NCBI RefSeq assembly: GCF_000412695.1 | Contig: NC_021499.1 | Span: 3,100,001 to 3,164,000, forward strand | Direction of reading: 5' to 3' | Source of the DNA: Pseudomonas resinovorans NBRC 106553 | Lineage (GTDB): Bacteria > Pseudomonadota > Gammaproteobacteria > Pseudomonadales > Pseudomonadaceae | DNA length: 64,000 nucleotides | In this document: piece by piece, positions 44,485 through 53,429 of the stretch | Layout of the letters: each line of letters opens with the position of its first letter | How positions within the stretch are numbered: position 1 is the stretch's first letter | Notes under the pieces: generated by a model | Seen by the model: the letters and a program-made list of their open reading frames with translations, nothing else | Told to the model about the DNA's origin: nothing | Databases searched by the model: none | Position numbers and translations under genes: made by a program

Positions 44485-45096
44485 TCAGCTTATCGCCTGT
44501 ACCACCGCATCGCTGTCGCACACAGTGCTGTACAGGGGCAGGAGGTTGCGCAGGATGAATTCGTGGCTCTCTGCCGAGGCGCCGGCGATGCAGTCTTCGG
44601 GGACCACCACCTGGTAGCCGAGGTCCGAGCCGCAGAGAGATAGCCCGGAAATCGCCACATTGGTGGACACTCCGACCGCTACCAACGTCTGCACGCCCAT
44701 GTGGCGCAACATGGCGTCCAGTTCGGTGCCGTGGAAAGCCACCAGGGCAAAACTGCGAGCGTGAACGATATCCGTCGGGTGGGGCTGCAGTTCGTCCACC
44801 GCCAGCACGTCTTGGCTGCCCGCGATCATTCGCTGGTCCTTGACTGAGCGGACGATGATCGCGCTGGTGCGGGGCAGGTCTGGGTAACCTGGTCGATGCA
44901 CTACGTGTAAATGAATAACCGGCAGTTCTGCATCTCTAAAGCACTGTGCCAGGCGGGCGATGCACGGCACGATGTTTCGCGTCGCGGCTTGTTCGGCCAG
45001 GCTCTGGAACGGCGACAGAGCAGGGTCGATTACCCCTTGCTGGCATTCGCTGATTAGCAGTGCAGCGCGCTGCCCTTTATCCAACCCTCTGAGCAT
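44485..45096 (-). CDS. Isochorismatase-like (cysteine hydrolase family) protein with degenerate active site
   Basis: A 203-aa isochorismatase-fold protein. The usual catalytic Asp is Glu17 (LLISECQQG), the expected Lys region is VHARSFALVAF without Lys, and the nucleophile Cys position is Ala148 (GVSTNVAISG). True isochorismatases also lack the Cys but keep Asp and Lys, so ordinary amidase or isochorismatase activity is doubtful. The ATG follows GGAGG. It is divergent from the fused ACAD gene, with operator H between them. Confidence 0.85.
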   Translation of the reverse strand: MLRGLDKGQRAALLISECQQGVIDPALSPFQSLAEQAATRNIVPCIARLAQCFRDAELPVIHLHVVHRPGYPDLPRTSAIIVRSVKDQRMIAGSQDVLAVDELQPHPTDIVHARSFALVAFHGTELDAMLRHMGVQTLVAVGVSTNVAISGLSLCGSDLGYQVVVPEDCIAGASAESHEFILRNLLPLYSTVCDSDAVVQAIS

Positions 45097-45175
45097 GGAA
45101 CCTCCAGTATCTACGTGTTGTTGTCGAGGCGAACCTATTCCAACGGATTGACTTGTTGCGTTGCTGAGGCATTAT

Positions 45176-45194
45176 AGCTGATAGTTTATCAGTT
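45176..45194. promoter_or_regulatory. Palindromic operator H
   Basis: AGCTGAT-AGTTT-ATCAGTT, with inner CTGATA/TATCAG arms perfectly inverted, lies 22 bases before the fused ACAD start in a divergent promoter region. Confidence 0.62.
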
Positions 45195-45216
45195 ATTAAG
45201 CGACGAGATAGCTGAA

Positions 45217-47559
45217 ATGAATGATGATACGGGTGTGGCACAACTGCTCAAGGACTCGGCTAACGACTTTTTGGCCGGTAACCACGAACCAGCCCGCCTG
45301 CGTGGCTGGATCGGGCGTGTACGTCCCCTCGAGCGCAAGCTATGGCAAGGCATGGCAGAGCTTGGCTGGACCTCGGTCATGCTGCCGGAACAATTGGGCG
45401 GAAGCGGGCTTGGCTTGCGTGAAGCGTGCGTACTGGTTGAGGTAATGGGCGAGCGGCTGCTGGCCGAGCCTTTCGTCGCTTGCTGCGTGATGCCGTCGGT
45501 ACTGCTGGAGGCCGCTTACGCCAAGGGCGCCGTCAATGGCGTCACTCAGCTCGCGGGCTGGTTGCAGACTGCTGAGCGCCCACTCGCGCTGGCCTGGCAG
45601 GAAGGTGCCGGGCAGCTCGAGCCAGGCCTGCCGACCTGCCGTATCGAGAATGGTCTGCTGAGTGGCAGTAAGCAGTTCGTGCTTGGCTGCGAGGCCGATT
45701 CCGTTCTCCTGGTGTCTGCGCAGCTGGAGGGTCAGTTGGCGGTGGTGGCGGTCGCGGCTGATGCCCCCGGCGTCTGCATTGACGCCTTCGCGGCCGGCAT
45801 CGGTACGCAGGGACATGTGCATTTCCAGAAGGCGCCGCTGTTGTTCGCCGAGCCATTACTACTGGGCGAAGGGGCTGAGATAGCGCTGCGACAGGCGCGA
45901 GCCGCCGGGCGCGTGGCCCTCGGTGCCGAACTGGCCGGTCAGGCCGCGGGATGCCTGCGTCAGACCATCGACTATGTCAGCCAGCGGGTTCAGTTCGAAC
46001 GCCCCCTCGGTGCATTCCAGACCGTGCAACATCGTTGCGTGGACCTGCACATTGAAATCTCTCTGGCGAACGCCGCCTGGCGTCACGCCTTGGACAGCTA
46101 TGAACGCGCGCCGCTCGCCGGCGACACCCTGGCTGCCATCAGCGCCGCCAAAGCCCGTTGCGCCACTGCAGCACTGATCACCGGCAAGCAGGCGGTGCAG
46201 TTGCACGGTGCGATGGGCTTCGCCGAGGAAGTGGATATCGGCCTCTATCTGCGATCGGCGTTGTTTGGCGCGGCCTGGCTCGGCTCGGTAGAGGCCCACC
46301 GACGTGCCTTTGCCGCTGCGTATCCGGCTCTGCGTCAGGATCAGTTGGCCAGCGGCGACCGGCTGGATGTGGAGTTCAGCCTGTCCAGTGACCCGCGTGA
46401 CTGGAGCGACGACGAGTTTCGCCTGCGCCTGCGCCGCTGGCTGGACGAGCATTACCCGAAGCACCTGAAGCAAAACGACAAGCGACCGTTCCTGCGTCTG
46501 CGCGGTGACGACCTGTGCAACTGGCTGCGGTTGCTCGACGATCACGGCTGGCGCGCCCCGGCTTGGCCACGCGAACATGGCGGAATGGGGATTTCCTTCA
46601 GCAAGCAGTGGATCTACCAGCAGGAAATGGAGCGCGCCGGCGTTGGACGGATCATCGACAACGGCGAAACCCAACTCGGCCCGACCCTTATCAAGTGGGG
46701 CAGCGAGGCGCAGAGAGCCTATTACCTGCCACGCATCCTGCGTTGCGAGGATGTCTGGTGCCAGGGGTATTCAGAGCCGGGCGCCGGCTCCGACCTGGCC
46801 AGCCTGCGCACCCAGGCGGTGCGGGACGGCGACGAGTTCGTCGTCAGCGGGCAGAAGATCTGGAGCACCCACGCCACGGACTGCACGCATATTTTCACCT
46901 TGGTGCGCACCGGCAAGTTCGAGAAGAAGCAGCAGGGCATCAGCTTCCTGCTGATCGACCTCAAGGCTCCTGGCGTCAGTATCCGTCCGATCGCCAATAT
47001 CGCCGGCGAGAACGAGTTCTGCGAGGTGTTCTTCGACGCGGTGCGGGTGCCTGCCGAGAATCTGGTGGGCGAGCTGCATCAGGGCTGGAGCGTGGCCAAG
47101 GCGCTGCTGGGGCATGAGCGTATCTGGCTGGGTAGTTCAGCTATGGCCGGCAGCGCGCTGGACCTGGCGGAGCGCCTGGTCGCCCAACTGGGCCTCTCGA
47201 CCGATCGAGGCGTGCTCGATCGCCTGGCCGAGCTGCAGGCCGACTTGCACGACTATCGCCTGCTGTACGCCCAGCTCTGCGATCGCATCGCCCTGGAAGG
47301 CATAGAGCCGGGCGCCGAGGCTTCGGTGTTGAAGGTTTATGTCTCCGAGCTGTTGCAGCGGATCACTGAGTTCAACCTGGAAGTCAGCGGTGAGCACGGT
47401 GGCATTGTGGGCGACGTCCAGCTGGGCGATCTGCATACCGACCTGCACTGGCCGCTGATGATGTCCCGGCCAGTGACCATCTATGCCGGCGCCAACGAGA
47501 TTCAGCGGGACATCCTGGCCAAGGCCGTCCTCAATCTGCCCAATGCACCCCGTGGCTGA
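45217..47559 (+). CDS. Fused two-domain acyl-CoA dehydrogenase (beta-alpha)
   Basis: A 780-aa second single-chain double acyl-CoA dehydrogenase. Residues 1 to about 370 are a beta-type unit (GWTSVMLPEQLGGSG ... HGAMGFAEEVDIGLYLRS). Residues from about 385 are an alpha-type unit with GYSEPGAGSDLASL, GQKIWSTHA, a candidate base Glu in LLGHERIW and IYAGANEIQRDILAK. It has the same domain order as the fusion at 25228 but differs widely in sequence, so it probably acts on another intermediate. It is followed 21 bases later by a beta-ketothiolase gene. Confidence 0.9.
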   Translation: MNDDTGVAQLLKDSANDFLAGNHEPARLRGWIGRVRPLERKLWQGMAELGWTSVMLPEQLGGSGLGLREACVLVEVMGERLLAEPFVACCVMPSVLLEAAYAKGAVNGVTQLAGWLQTAERPLALAWQEGAGQLEPGLPTCRIENGLLSGSKQFVLGCEADSVLLVSAQLEGQLAVVAVAADAPGVCIDAFAAGIGTQGHVHFQKAPLLFAEPLLLGEGAEIALRQARAAGRVALGAELAGQAAGCLRQTIDYVSQRVQFERPLGAFQTVQHRCVDLHIEISLANAAWRHALDSYERAPLAGDTLAAISAAKARCATAALITGKQAVQLHGAMGFAEEVDIGLYLRSALFGAAWLGSVEAHRRAFAAAYPALRQDQLASGDRLDVEFSLSSDPRDWSDDEFRLRLRRWLDEHYPKHLKQNDKRPFLRLRGDDLCNWLRLLDDHGWRAPAWPREHGGMGISFSKQWIYQQEMERAGVGRIIDNGETQLGPTLIKWGSEAQRAYYLPRILRCEDVWCQGYSEPGAGSDLASLRTQAVRDGDEFVVSGQKIWSTHATDCTHIFTLVRTGKFEKKQQGISFLLIDLKAPGVSIRPIANIAGENEFCEVFFDAVRVPAENLVGELHQGWSVAKALLGHERIWLGSSAMAGSALDLAERLVAQLGLSTDRGVLDRLAELQADLHDYRLLYAQLCDRIALEGIEPGAEASVLKVYVSELLQRITEFNLEVSGEHGGIVGDVQLGDLHTDLHWPLMMSRPVTIYAGANEIQRDILAKAVLNLPNAPRG

Positions 47560-47580
47560 AGCGGCCATCTGGAGAACCTC

Positions 47581-48768
47581 ATGAGAGAAGCTGTCATCGT
47601 ATCCACCGCGCGTACCCCCATAGGCAAAGCCCACCGCGGAGCACTGAACGACATCAAGTCCCCCTCAATGACCGGCCATGTGTTGCTGCAGGCTGCCCTG
47701 CGCGCGGGCATTGATCCGGCCGAGGTGGAAGACGTGATCATCGGCGCGGCCATGGGCGCGGGCACCGCCGGCCGTAACTTGGCCCGCGCCGCTGCCTTGC
47801 GTGCCGGCATGGGCGTGAATGTCGCCGGCTCCACCGTCGATCGCCAGTGCGCCTCAGGGCTGATGGCGGTGGCCATCGCCGCCAAACAGATCATGGTCGA
47901 CCAGATGGACATCGTGATCGGCGGTGGTTCGGAGAATGTCAGTGCCTTGACCCCCAGCTATCTGGAGTGGGCGGTGCGGGACAAGGACGACGCGTTGGTT
48001 GAAGTGGTACCGCATGCTTATATGCCGATGATCGAAACCGCCGAGTACGTCGCGAAGAAGTTCGGCGTCAGCCGCGAGGCTCAGGACGCCTTCGCCCTGG
48101 AGGCCAATCGTCGCGCGGCAGCCGCCCAGGCCAGTGGTGTGTTCGATGAGGAAATAGTGCCGCTGCAGGTCCGGCAGAAACTGGTGCACAAGGAAACCAA
48201 GGAGGTCAGCTACAAGGACTTCCTGTTCAGCAAGGACGAATGTCTGCGTCTCGACACCACGGCCGAAGGCCTGGCCAATCTCAAGCCGGTGCTGGAAGGT
48301 GGCAGTGTCACCGCTGGCAACGCCAGCCAGCTGTCCGATGGTGCCTCGGCCTGCCTGCTGATGGAGGCGCGACTGGCCGAACAGCGTGGCTTGCAAGCCC
48401 TGGGCGCCTATCGTGGCTTCATGGTTACAGGCTGCGCACCTGAGGAGATGGGCATAGGTCCGGTCACCGCCGTTCCCCAACTGCTGAAGAAGCATGGCCT
48501 GACCGTGGGCGACGTCGGTCTCTGGGAGCTGAACGAGGCTTTCGCCTGCCAGGCGCTCTACTGCCGTGACAAGTTGGGCATCGACCCTGCGCGTTTCAAC
48601 GTCAATGGTGGTGGCATTGCACTGGGTCATCCTTTCGGCATGACCGGTTCGCGCCTGGTGGGCAGCGCGCTTCTGGAAGGCCGACGTCGTGGTGTGCGCT
48701 ACGTGGTGGTAACCATGTGCGTGGGCGGCGGAATGGGCGCAGCCGGGCTGTTCGAAGTCTACGGCTGA
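47581..48768 (+). CDS. Acetyl-CoA acyltransferase (beta-ketothiolase)
   Basis: A 395-aa classical thiolase, with the nucleophile Cys90 in DRQCASGL, His350 in [10 protein letters not shown] and Cys380 in [12 protein letters not shown]. It would thiolyse 3-ketoacyl-CoAs to acetyl-CoA and a shortened acyl-CoA, the last step of each beta-oxidation round. Unlike the two SCP2-type proteins, the full catalytic set is present. The ATG follows GGAGAAC. It is co-transcribed with the fused ACAD under operator H. Confidence 0.95.
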   Translation: MREAVIVSTARTPIGKAHRGALNDIKSPSMTGHVLLQAALRAGIDPAEVEDVIIGAAMGAGTAGRNLARAAALRAGMGVNVAGSTVDRQCASGLMAVAIAAKQIMVDQMDIVIGGGSENVSALTPSYLEWAVRDKDDALVEVVPHAYMPMIETAEYVAKKFGVSREAQDAFALEANRRAAAAQASGVFDEEIVPLQVRQKLVHKETKEVSYKDFLFSKDECLRLDTTAEGLANLKPVLEGGSVTAGNASQLSDGASACLLMEARLAEQRGLQALGAYRGFMVTGCAPEEMGIGPVTAVPQLLKKHGLTVGDVGLWELNEAFACQALYCRDKLGIDPARFNVNGGGIALGHPFGMTGSRLVGSALLEGRRRGVRYVVVTMCVGGGMGAAGLFEVYG

Positions 48769-48780
48769 TTGCTTGAATGA

Positions 48781-48816
48781 ATGGCCGGACATCCTGGTAA
48801 TGGGATGTCCGGCCAT
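48781..48816. terminator. Long hairpin after the thiolase gene
   Basis: ATGGCCGGACATCC and GGATGTCCGGCCAT form a perfect 14-bp stem, 12 bases after the thiolase stop. There is no T-tract. It may stop or slow transcription, or protect the upstream mRNA. Confidence 0.6.
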
Positions 48817-48845
48817 GTTCATTTCCTGGGAGAAGAGCAACCAGA

Positions 48846-49580
48846 ATGGCAGACCTGATCTTCCTCCACGGCGGTCAGCATGGTTCCTGGTGCTGGGAAC
48901 CGCTGATCGAAACACTGGGTGCCGGTGGACATCCCTTCGACCGCATTATCGCGCTTGATATGCCAGGCTGTGGGCGCAAGCGTCATCGCGATCCACAGGA
49001 CGCGTCGCTGGCCGATATCACTCGGGAGCTGAATGACGAGCTTCGAGCCCAAGGAGTGCAGGGCGGTGTCCTGGTCGGTCACTCCATCGCAGGTGTGCTG
49101 CTGCCGATGATGGCTGTGGAGGACCCCTCGCTCTTCTCGCGCCTGGTCTACCTGACCACCGCTGCGCCAAAGGAAGGCCAGACCATCATGGAGATGCTGG
49201 GAACGACGCGGCAGGGCGAAAATCCGGAGCAGGTGGGTTGGCCAGTTGATCTGGCGACCACGTCACCCGAGGCGCTTAGCGTTGCCATTTTCGGTCGCGA
49301 TCTCAGTCCCGTACAACTGACATGGCTGCTCAATGAAGTCAGTCAAGACCGCACGCCGCCTGCGGCCCAGTTCGAACCGGTGTCGCGGCGGGGTTACCAG
49401 GAAGTCGGAACTGCGGCAAGCTACATCCTGACCTTGCGAGACGATATCCTGCCGCCAGACTGGCAGCGGCGCTTTGCCGAGCGTCTGGGTTGTGAAGATG
49501 TGATTGCGATCGATACGCCTCACGAGCCCTTTGTGTCCCATCCAGAGTTGCTGGCCGAGGTGTTGCGCCGATTTGCTTGA
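48846..49580 (+). CDS. Small alpha/beta hydrolase
   Basis: A 244-aa alpha/beta-hydrolase of the esterase/salicylate-binding-protein-like group. It starts MADLIFLHGGQHGSWCWEPL and has nucleophile Ser80 in VGHSIAGV and a late His in IDTPHEPFVSHP. It is not closely related to the two 298-aa hydrolases of the island. It lies after a hairpin and is convergent with the ACAD operon. An ester, lactone or thioester substrate is possible. Confidence 0.87.
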   Translation: MADLIFLHGGQHGSWCWEPLIETLGAGGHPFDRIIALDMPGCGRKRHRDPQDASLADITRELNDELRAQGVQGGVLVGHSIAGVLLPMMAVEDPSLFSRLVYLTTAAPKEGQTIMEMLGTTRQGENPEQVGWPVDLATTSPEALSVAIFGRDLSPVQLTWLLNEVSQDRTPPAAQFEPVSRRGYQEVGTAASYILTLRDDILPPDWQRRFAERLGCEDVIAIDTPHEPFVSHPELLAEVLRRFA

Positions 49581-49648
49581 GCAGTGCAGGCGTCCTCTCA
49601 GCGATGCTGAGATATGTAGGGGGAGGGCCTGCTTGTTCCCCAAAAAAA

Positions 49649-49684
49649 ACAAGGCATGGCCGGGCGAACCCGAGCATGCCTTGT
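49649..49684. terminator. First of two tandem hairpins between convergent genes
   Basis: ACAAGGCATG and CATGCCTTGT form a perfect 10-bp stem around a 16-base loop. Eight A's just precede it, so on the minus strand it reads hairpin then T-tract, suiting the ACAD operon. Confidence 0.65.
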
Positions 49685-49688
49685 GAAG

Positions 49689-49719
49689 GAGCACCCTCCA
49701 GCGGCGTTGGAGGGTGCTC
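49689..49719. terminator. Second tandem hairpin
   Basis: GAGCACCCTCCA and TGGAGGGTGCTC form a perfect 12-bp stem. It lies 43 bases beyond the ACAD operon's last stop codon. Confidence 0.6.
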
Positions 49720-49762
49720 GATATGCCCGGACAGCAATCGACGCCCGGGCTTGCACTCGTGC

Positions 49763-50905
49763 TCAGGCGACGGCTGACCTCTCCTGGGCTGCCAGCTGCT
49801 CGAAGTGGTGCATGCTGCTGCCAAGGGCACTGTTGATCAGCGTCATGCGCTTGAAGTAATGGCCGATCACGTATTCCTCGGTGACGCCGATACCACCGTG
49901 CAGCTGGATGGCCTGGCCGCAAACGAAGTGACCACTCTTGCCGATATGGGCTTTGGCCGCCGACAGTGCGCGGGCACGTTCGGCCGGCCCCTTGTCCAGG
50001 CTGGAGAGGGCGTAGTGAAGCATTCCACGAGACAGTTCAAGCTCGATCAGCATCTCGCTCATGCGGTGCTGCAGGCTTTGGAAGTCCCCCAGCAACTGGC
50101 CAAACTGCTTGCGGATTTTCAAGTAGTCACGGGTGATCCAGAGGGAACGCTCCATGACGCCAACGGCTTCGGCGCAGAGCGCCGCCGTGGCCTGCTCGAT
50201 GCCATGGCGCAGGGCGGCGAGGCCGAGGCCGGCGACACCCAGCAGGTTCTTCTGACTAACCTCCACGTTGCGCAAGTAAAGGTGGCTGGCCCAACGGTTG
50301 TCGATCAAGCGCACATCGCGACGTTCCACGCCCGGCGCTTTGGGGTCCACCAGGAACAGGCTGATACCTTGTTCACTGTCGTGATTGCCGCTGGTACGGG
50401 CAGAGACGATCAGCAGTTCGGCGACGTTGCCCGCCACCACCGCGACCTTCTCGCCATTGAGGTGCCAACGGTCGCCATCGATGGCGGTGGCACGGGTCTG
50501 CACCAGGGCCGTGTTACCTCGCGCTTCGGCTTCTTCGTGCGCCAGTACCGGCAGTACTTCGCCCAGGCAGAGTGCCTGGAGCAATGGTGCGGCCTTGGCG
50601 TCACGGGTGGCGACCAGGGTCTGGGCAGCCAGAACCGCCACAGCCCAGTAGGGCTCCACGCAGAGTACCCGGCCGATTTCTTCCATCACCAGAGCGGATT
50701 CGACTGCCGTGCAGTTCATCCCGCCGAACTCCTCCGGCACTGTCAGCCCCAGCAGCCCCAAGTCGGCCAGTTGTTGCCAGTGGCCCGAGTCGAAGGAGCC
50801 CTTGTCGACCACCGAGGCGCGCTTGTCGAATGCGCAGTTGTCCTCCATGAACCGGCGGACGCTGTTCTGCAACATGCTCTGTTCTTCGTTGAGTTGGAAA
50901 TCCAT
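49763..50905 (-). CDS. Acyl-CoA dehydrogenase, beta-type subunit
   Basis: A 380-aa shorter-type ACAD (MDFQLNEEQSMLQNSVRRF ... HGGIGVTEEYVIGHYFKR). It lacks the GFSEPxxGSD loop (VLAHEEAEARGNT instead) and the C-terminal YGGxxE segment. It probably forms an alpha2beta2 enzyme with the product of the gene directly upstream (50909-52108), 3 bases away. It strongly resembles the beta-type gene at 30067 in layout. It is the last gene of a five-gene minus-strand operon. Confidence 0.9.
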   Translation of the reverse strand: MDFQLNEEQSMLQNSVRRFMEDNCAFDKRASVVDKGSFDSGHWQQLADLGLLGLTVPEEFGGMNCTAVESALVMEEIGRVLCVEPYWAVAVLAAQTLVATRDAKAAPLLQALCLGEVLPVLAHEEAEARGNTALVQTRATAIDGDRWHLNGEKVAVVAGNVAELLIVSARTSGNHDSEQGISLFLVDPKAPGVERRDVRLIDNRWASHLYLRNVEVSQKNLLGVAGLGLAALRHGIEQATAALCAEAVGVMERSLWITRDYLKIRKQFGQLLGDFQSLQHRMSEMLIELELSRGMLHYALSSLDKGPAERARALSAAKAHIGKSGHFVCGQAIQLHGGIGVTEEYVIGHYFKRMTLINSALGSSMHHFEQLAAQERSAVA

Positions 50906-50908
50906 GGC

Positions 50909-52108
50909 TCAGAGCTCCAGGAATGAACGGGCGATGATGGTGCGCTGGACCTCGTTGGCCCCGCCGTAGATGGTCGTGGCGCGGCGGTAGAAGTAGTCGG
51001 CCATGATGCCGGGCGCGTAGTCCGGGCCAGGGGCCCAGGTTTCTTCGAGGCTGGAGTCACCCAATGGGTCCGGGTAGACGTAACTGGCGTAGCACCCCAG
51101 TGCTTCGACTTGCAGTTCGCCGATCTTCTGCAGGAGCTCCGAACCACGGATTTTCAGCAGCGAGCCCACCGGTAGCTTGCTCTGGCCACCGGCTTTTTCG
51201 TGCAGGGCACGCAGGGAGAGCCAACGCAGGGCGAGCAGGTCGGTCTCCAGTTGGGCCAGGCGGCTGGCGAAACCAGGGCGATCAATCAGACGGTGGCCAT
51301 CGGCCTGCCTGAGATTGAGGAACTTGCGCAGTCGAGCCAGGTTGGCGTTGTTACGCGGCCACTCGGCACTGAAAGCACGCTCGTTCTCCAGGAGGAACTT
51401 GGCGTAGGTCCAGCCCTTGCCTTCCTCGCCTACCAAGTTCGTCAGCGGCACCCGCACATCGTCGAAGAAGACTTCGTTGAGGCTGTGACTCTCACCGATG
51501 TCGTAGATCGGGCGGATGGTCACGCCGGGGGCCTTACGGTCCACCAGGATCATGGAAATGCCGCGTTGGCGAGCCTCGGGGTCGGTTTTCACCAGGACGA
51601 AGATCATTTCCGCGGTCTCGACGAAGGAGGTCCAGATCTTGCGGCCGTTGATCACATATTCGTCGCCGACGCGGTCGGCACGAGTGCTGAGCGAGCCCAG
51701 GTCGGAACCGGCGTTGGGCTCGGAAAAACCCTGGCCCCAGTACACATCGCCGTTGAGGATGCGTGGGCCGTACTCCTGTTTCATGGCTTCGCTGCCGAAG
51801 GTCATGATCACCGGGCCGATCATCTTGAACCCGGCGGTATCCACCGGCGGTGCGCCGGCGAGGAAGCACTCTTCATCGAAGATGAACTGGCGTACCGGCG
51901 ACCAGCCAGTGCCGCCCCAGTGTTTGGGCCAGTTGGCGCCGGACCAGCCCTGGCGGTTGAGGATCTTTGTCCATTGACGGATGTCCTCGCGCAACGGGTG
52001 ATAGCCACGGCGGTTGCGCTCGGCCAGGTCTGTCGGGAGGTTGTCCTTGAGGAAGGCGCGGACCTCCTGGCGGAAGTGTTCGTCTTCCTGATCCAGTGTG
52101 AAATGCAT
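50909..52108 (-). CDS. Acyl-CoA dehydrogenase, alpha-type subunit
   Basis: A 399-aa ACAD with GFSEPNAGSDLGSL, GRKIWTSFVE, a candidate base Glu243 in LLENERAFS and IYGGANEVQRTIIARSF at the C-terminus. It has the same layout as the alpha-type gene at 31236. The ATG at 52108 is chosen because it starts the conserved MHFTLDQEDEHFR region; a frame to 52330 has no family features. It pairs with the following beta-type gene. Confidence 0.92.
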   Translation of the reverse strand: MHFTLDQEDEHFRQEVRAFLKDNLPTDLAERNRRGYHPLREDIRQWTKILNRQGWSGANWPKHWGGTGWSPVRQFIFDEECFLAGAPPVDTAGFKMIGPVIMTFGSEAMKQEYGPRILNGDVYWGQGFSEPNAGSDLGSLSTRADRVGDEYVINGRKIWTSFVETAEMIFVLVKTDPEARQRGISMILVDRKAPGVTIRPIYDIGESHSLNEVFFDDVRVPLTNLVGEEGKGWTYAKFLLENERAFSAEWPRNNANLARLRKFLNLRQADGHRLIDRPGFASRLAQLETDLLALRWLSLRALHEKAGGQSKLPVGSLLKIRGSELLQKIGELQVEALGCYASYVYPDPLGDSSLEETWAPGPDYAPGIMADYFYRRATTIYGGANEVQRTIIARSFLEL

Positions 52109-52217
52109 GGGTTCAGTCCTGTTTGCTGCGAGCGGTGGTTCCGCTCCTGTTATTAGCGGGTGTCGCATACGCCGCCCGGTGTGGGGGCGGCGGACAGAGT
52201 TCAGCCGTGGCCCGGCC

Positions 52218-53429
52218 TTACTTGGGCGCGGCGTTGAAGGGAATGCCCTTGTCCGGCCGATGGTCCTGGGGTAACCCCAGGACCCGTTCAGCCAGGGTGT
52301 TGAGCAACAACTCGTCGGTTCCGCCGGCAATGCGCAGACTGGGATCCAGCCAGGCGCGCGCGAAGTCAGTTACCGCGTGCCCATGAGGGGCCAGTTGCGC
52401 GCCATTGGCGCCCAGCATGTCCATGGCCATAGCACCCAGTGACTGTCGGGTGCGACCCAGCAGCAGCTTGCGGATAGCGCCTTCTGGCCCGGGAGCCTGA
52501 CCGCGGGCAAAGGCTTCAAGGGCACGACGGTGGATGGCACGCAAGCCTTGGCGCTCGACGAAGACTTCGGCGATGCGTGCGCGTACTTCGCCGTCCTCCA
52601 GCGCTGGCCGGCCGTTGAGACGGGCATTACCAGCCAGGTCGACGAAGTTTTCCAGGGTGGGGCCGTAGCCAGACTCGTCGGTGACGGCGTAGCGTTCGAT
52701 CATCAGCGTCTCGACCGCCACCTTGAAGCCGCCGTTGATCTCACCCAAGCGTTGCTCGTCAGGGACGAAGACTTCATCGAAGAAGACCTCGTTGAGGTCC
52801 TTTTCCTCGCCCAGGCGGTGAATTGGCTGGACTGTGATGCCCGGCGACTTCATATCGAGGAAGAAGTAGGTGAGGCCGGCGTGCTTAGGCAGGCTGGGGT
52901 CAGTACGGGCGACCACCACTCCCCAGTCGGCAATCTGCGCCCAACTGGTCCAGACCTTCTGGCCGCTGAGCAGCCAGCCGCCTTCCGTAGGCACGGCTTT
53001 CAGACGCAATGAGGCGAGGTCGGAACCAGCCGAGGGCTCGGAGAACAACTGGCACCAGATCAGTTCACCGCGCACGGTGGCCGGTCCCAGTTTCTGTTTC
53101 CACGCGTCCGGCGCATAGCGCAGGAAGATCGGCAACGGGTTGTTCAGGCTGATACTGAAGTAGACCAGGGGTAGGTCGTAGCGCATTTCCTCTTCGCAGA
53201 AGATGACCTTTTCCAGCTCGCTGCCACCTGCGCCGCCAAACTCGCGGGGCAGGGTGATGCAACCGTAGCCATGCTGGACTTTGTGGGCCTGCCAGGCCCG
53301 GGCCAGGGCCAGGTCATCCTCGAAGGGCAGGCCGTGGCGGGCCTGGCCCGAGTATCGGGGCGCGTGCTCGGCTAGCCAGGCCCGGGCGCGTTCGCGATAG
53401 AGCTTGAGTTCATGATTCATGTTGTTCAC
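52218..53429 (-). CDS. Acyl-CoA dehydrogenase, alpha-type subunit
   Basis: A 403-aa ACAD with LFSEPSAGSDLASL, GQKVWTSWAQ and a candidate base Glu245 in LMIERYAV. The C-terminus has AGGTDELLLNTLAERVLGLP in place of YGGTxEIQ. Its ATG overlaps the stop of the beta-type gene upstream (ATGA), so the pair is translationally coupled. The alternative start at Met4 is possible. It represents a third separate alpha/beta ACAD pair. Confidence 0.92.
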   Translation of the reverse strand: MNNMNHELKLYRERARAWLAEHAPRYSGQARHGLPFEDDLALARAWQAHKVQHGYGCITLPREFGGAGGSELEKVIFCEEEMRYDLPLVYFSISLNNPLPIFLRYAPDAWKQKLGPATVRGELIWCQLFSEPSAGSDLASLRLKAVPTEGGWLLSGQKVWTSWAQIADWGVVVARTDPSLPKHAGLTYFFLDMKSPGITVQPIHRLGEEKDLNEVFFDEVFVPDEQRLGEINGGFKVAVETLMIERYAVTDESGYGPTLENFVDLAGNARLNGRPALEDGEVRARIAEVFVERQGLRAIHRRALEAFARGQAPGPEGAIRKLLLGRTRQSLGAMAMDMLGANGAQLAPHGHAVTDFARAWLDPSLRIAGGTDELLLNTLAERVLGLPQDHRPDKGIPFNAAPK

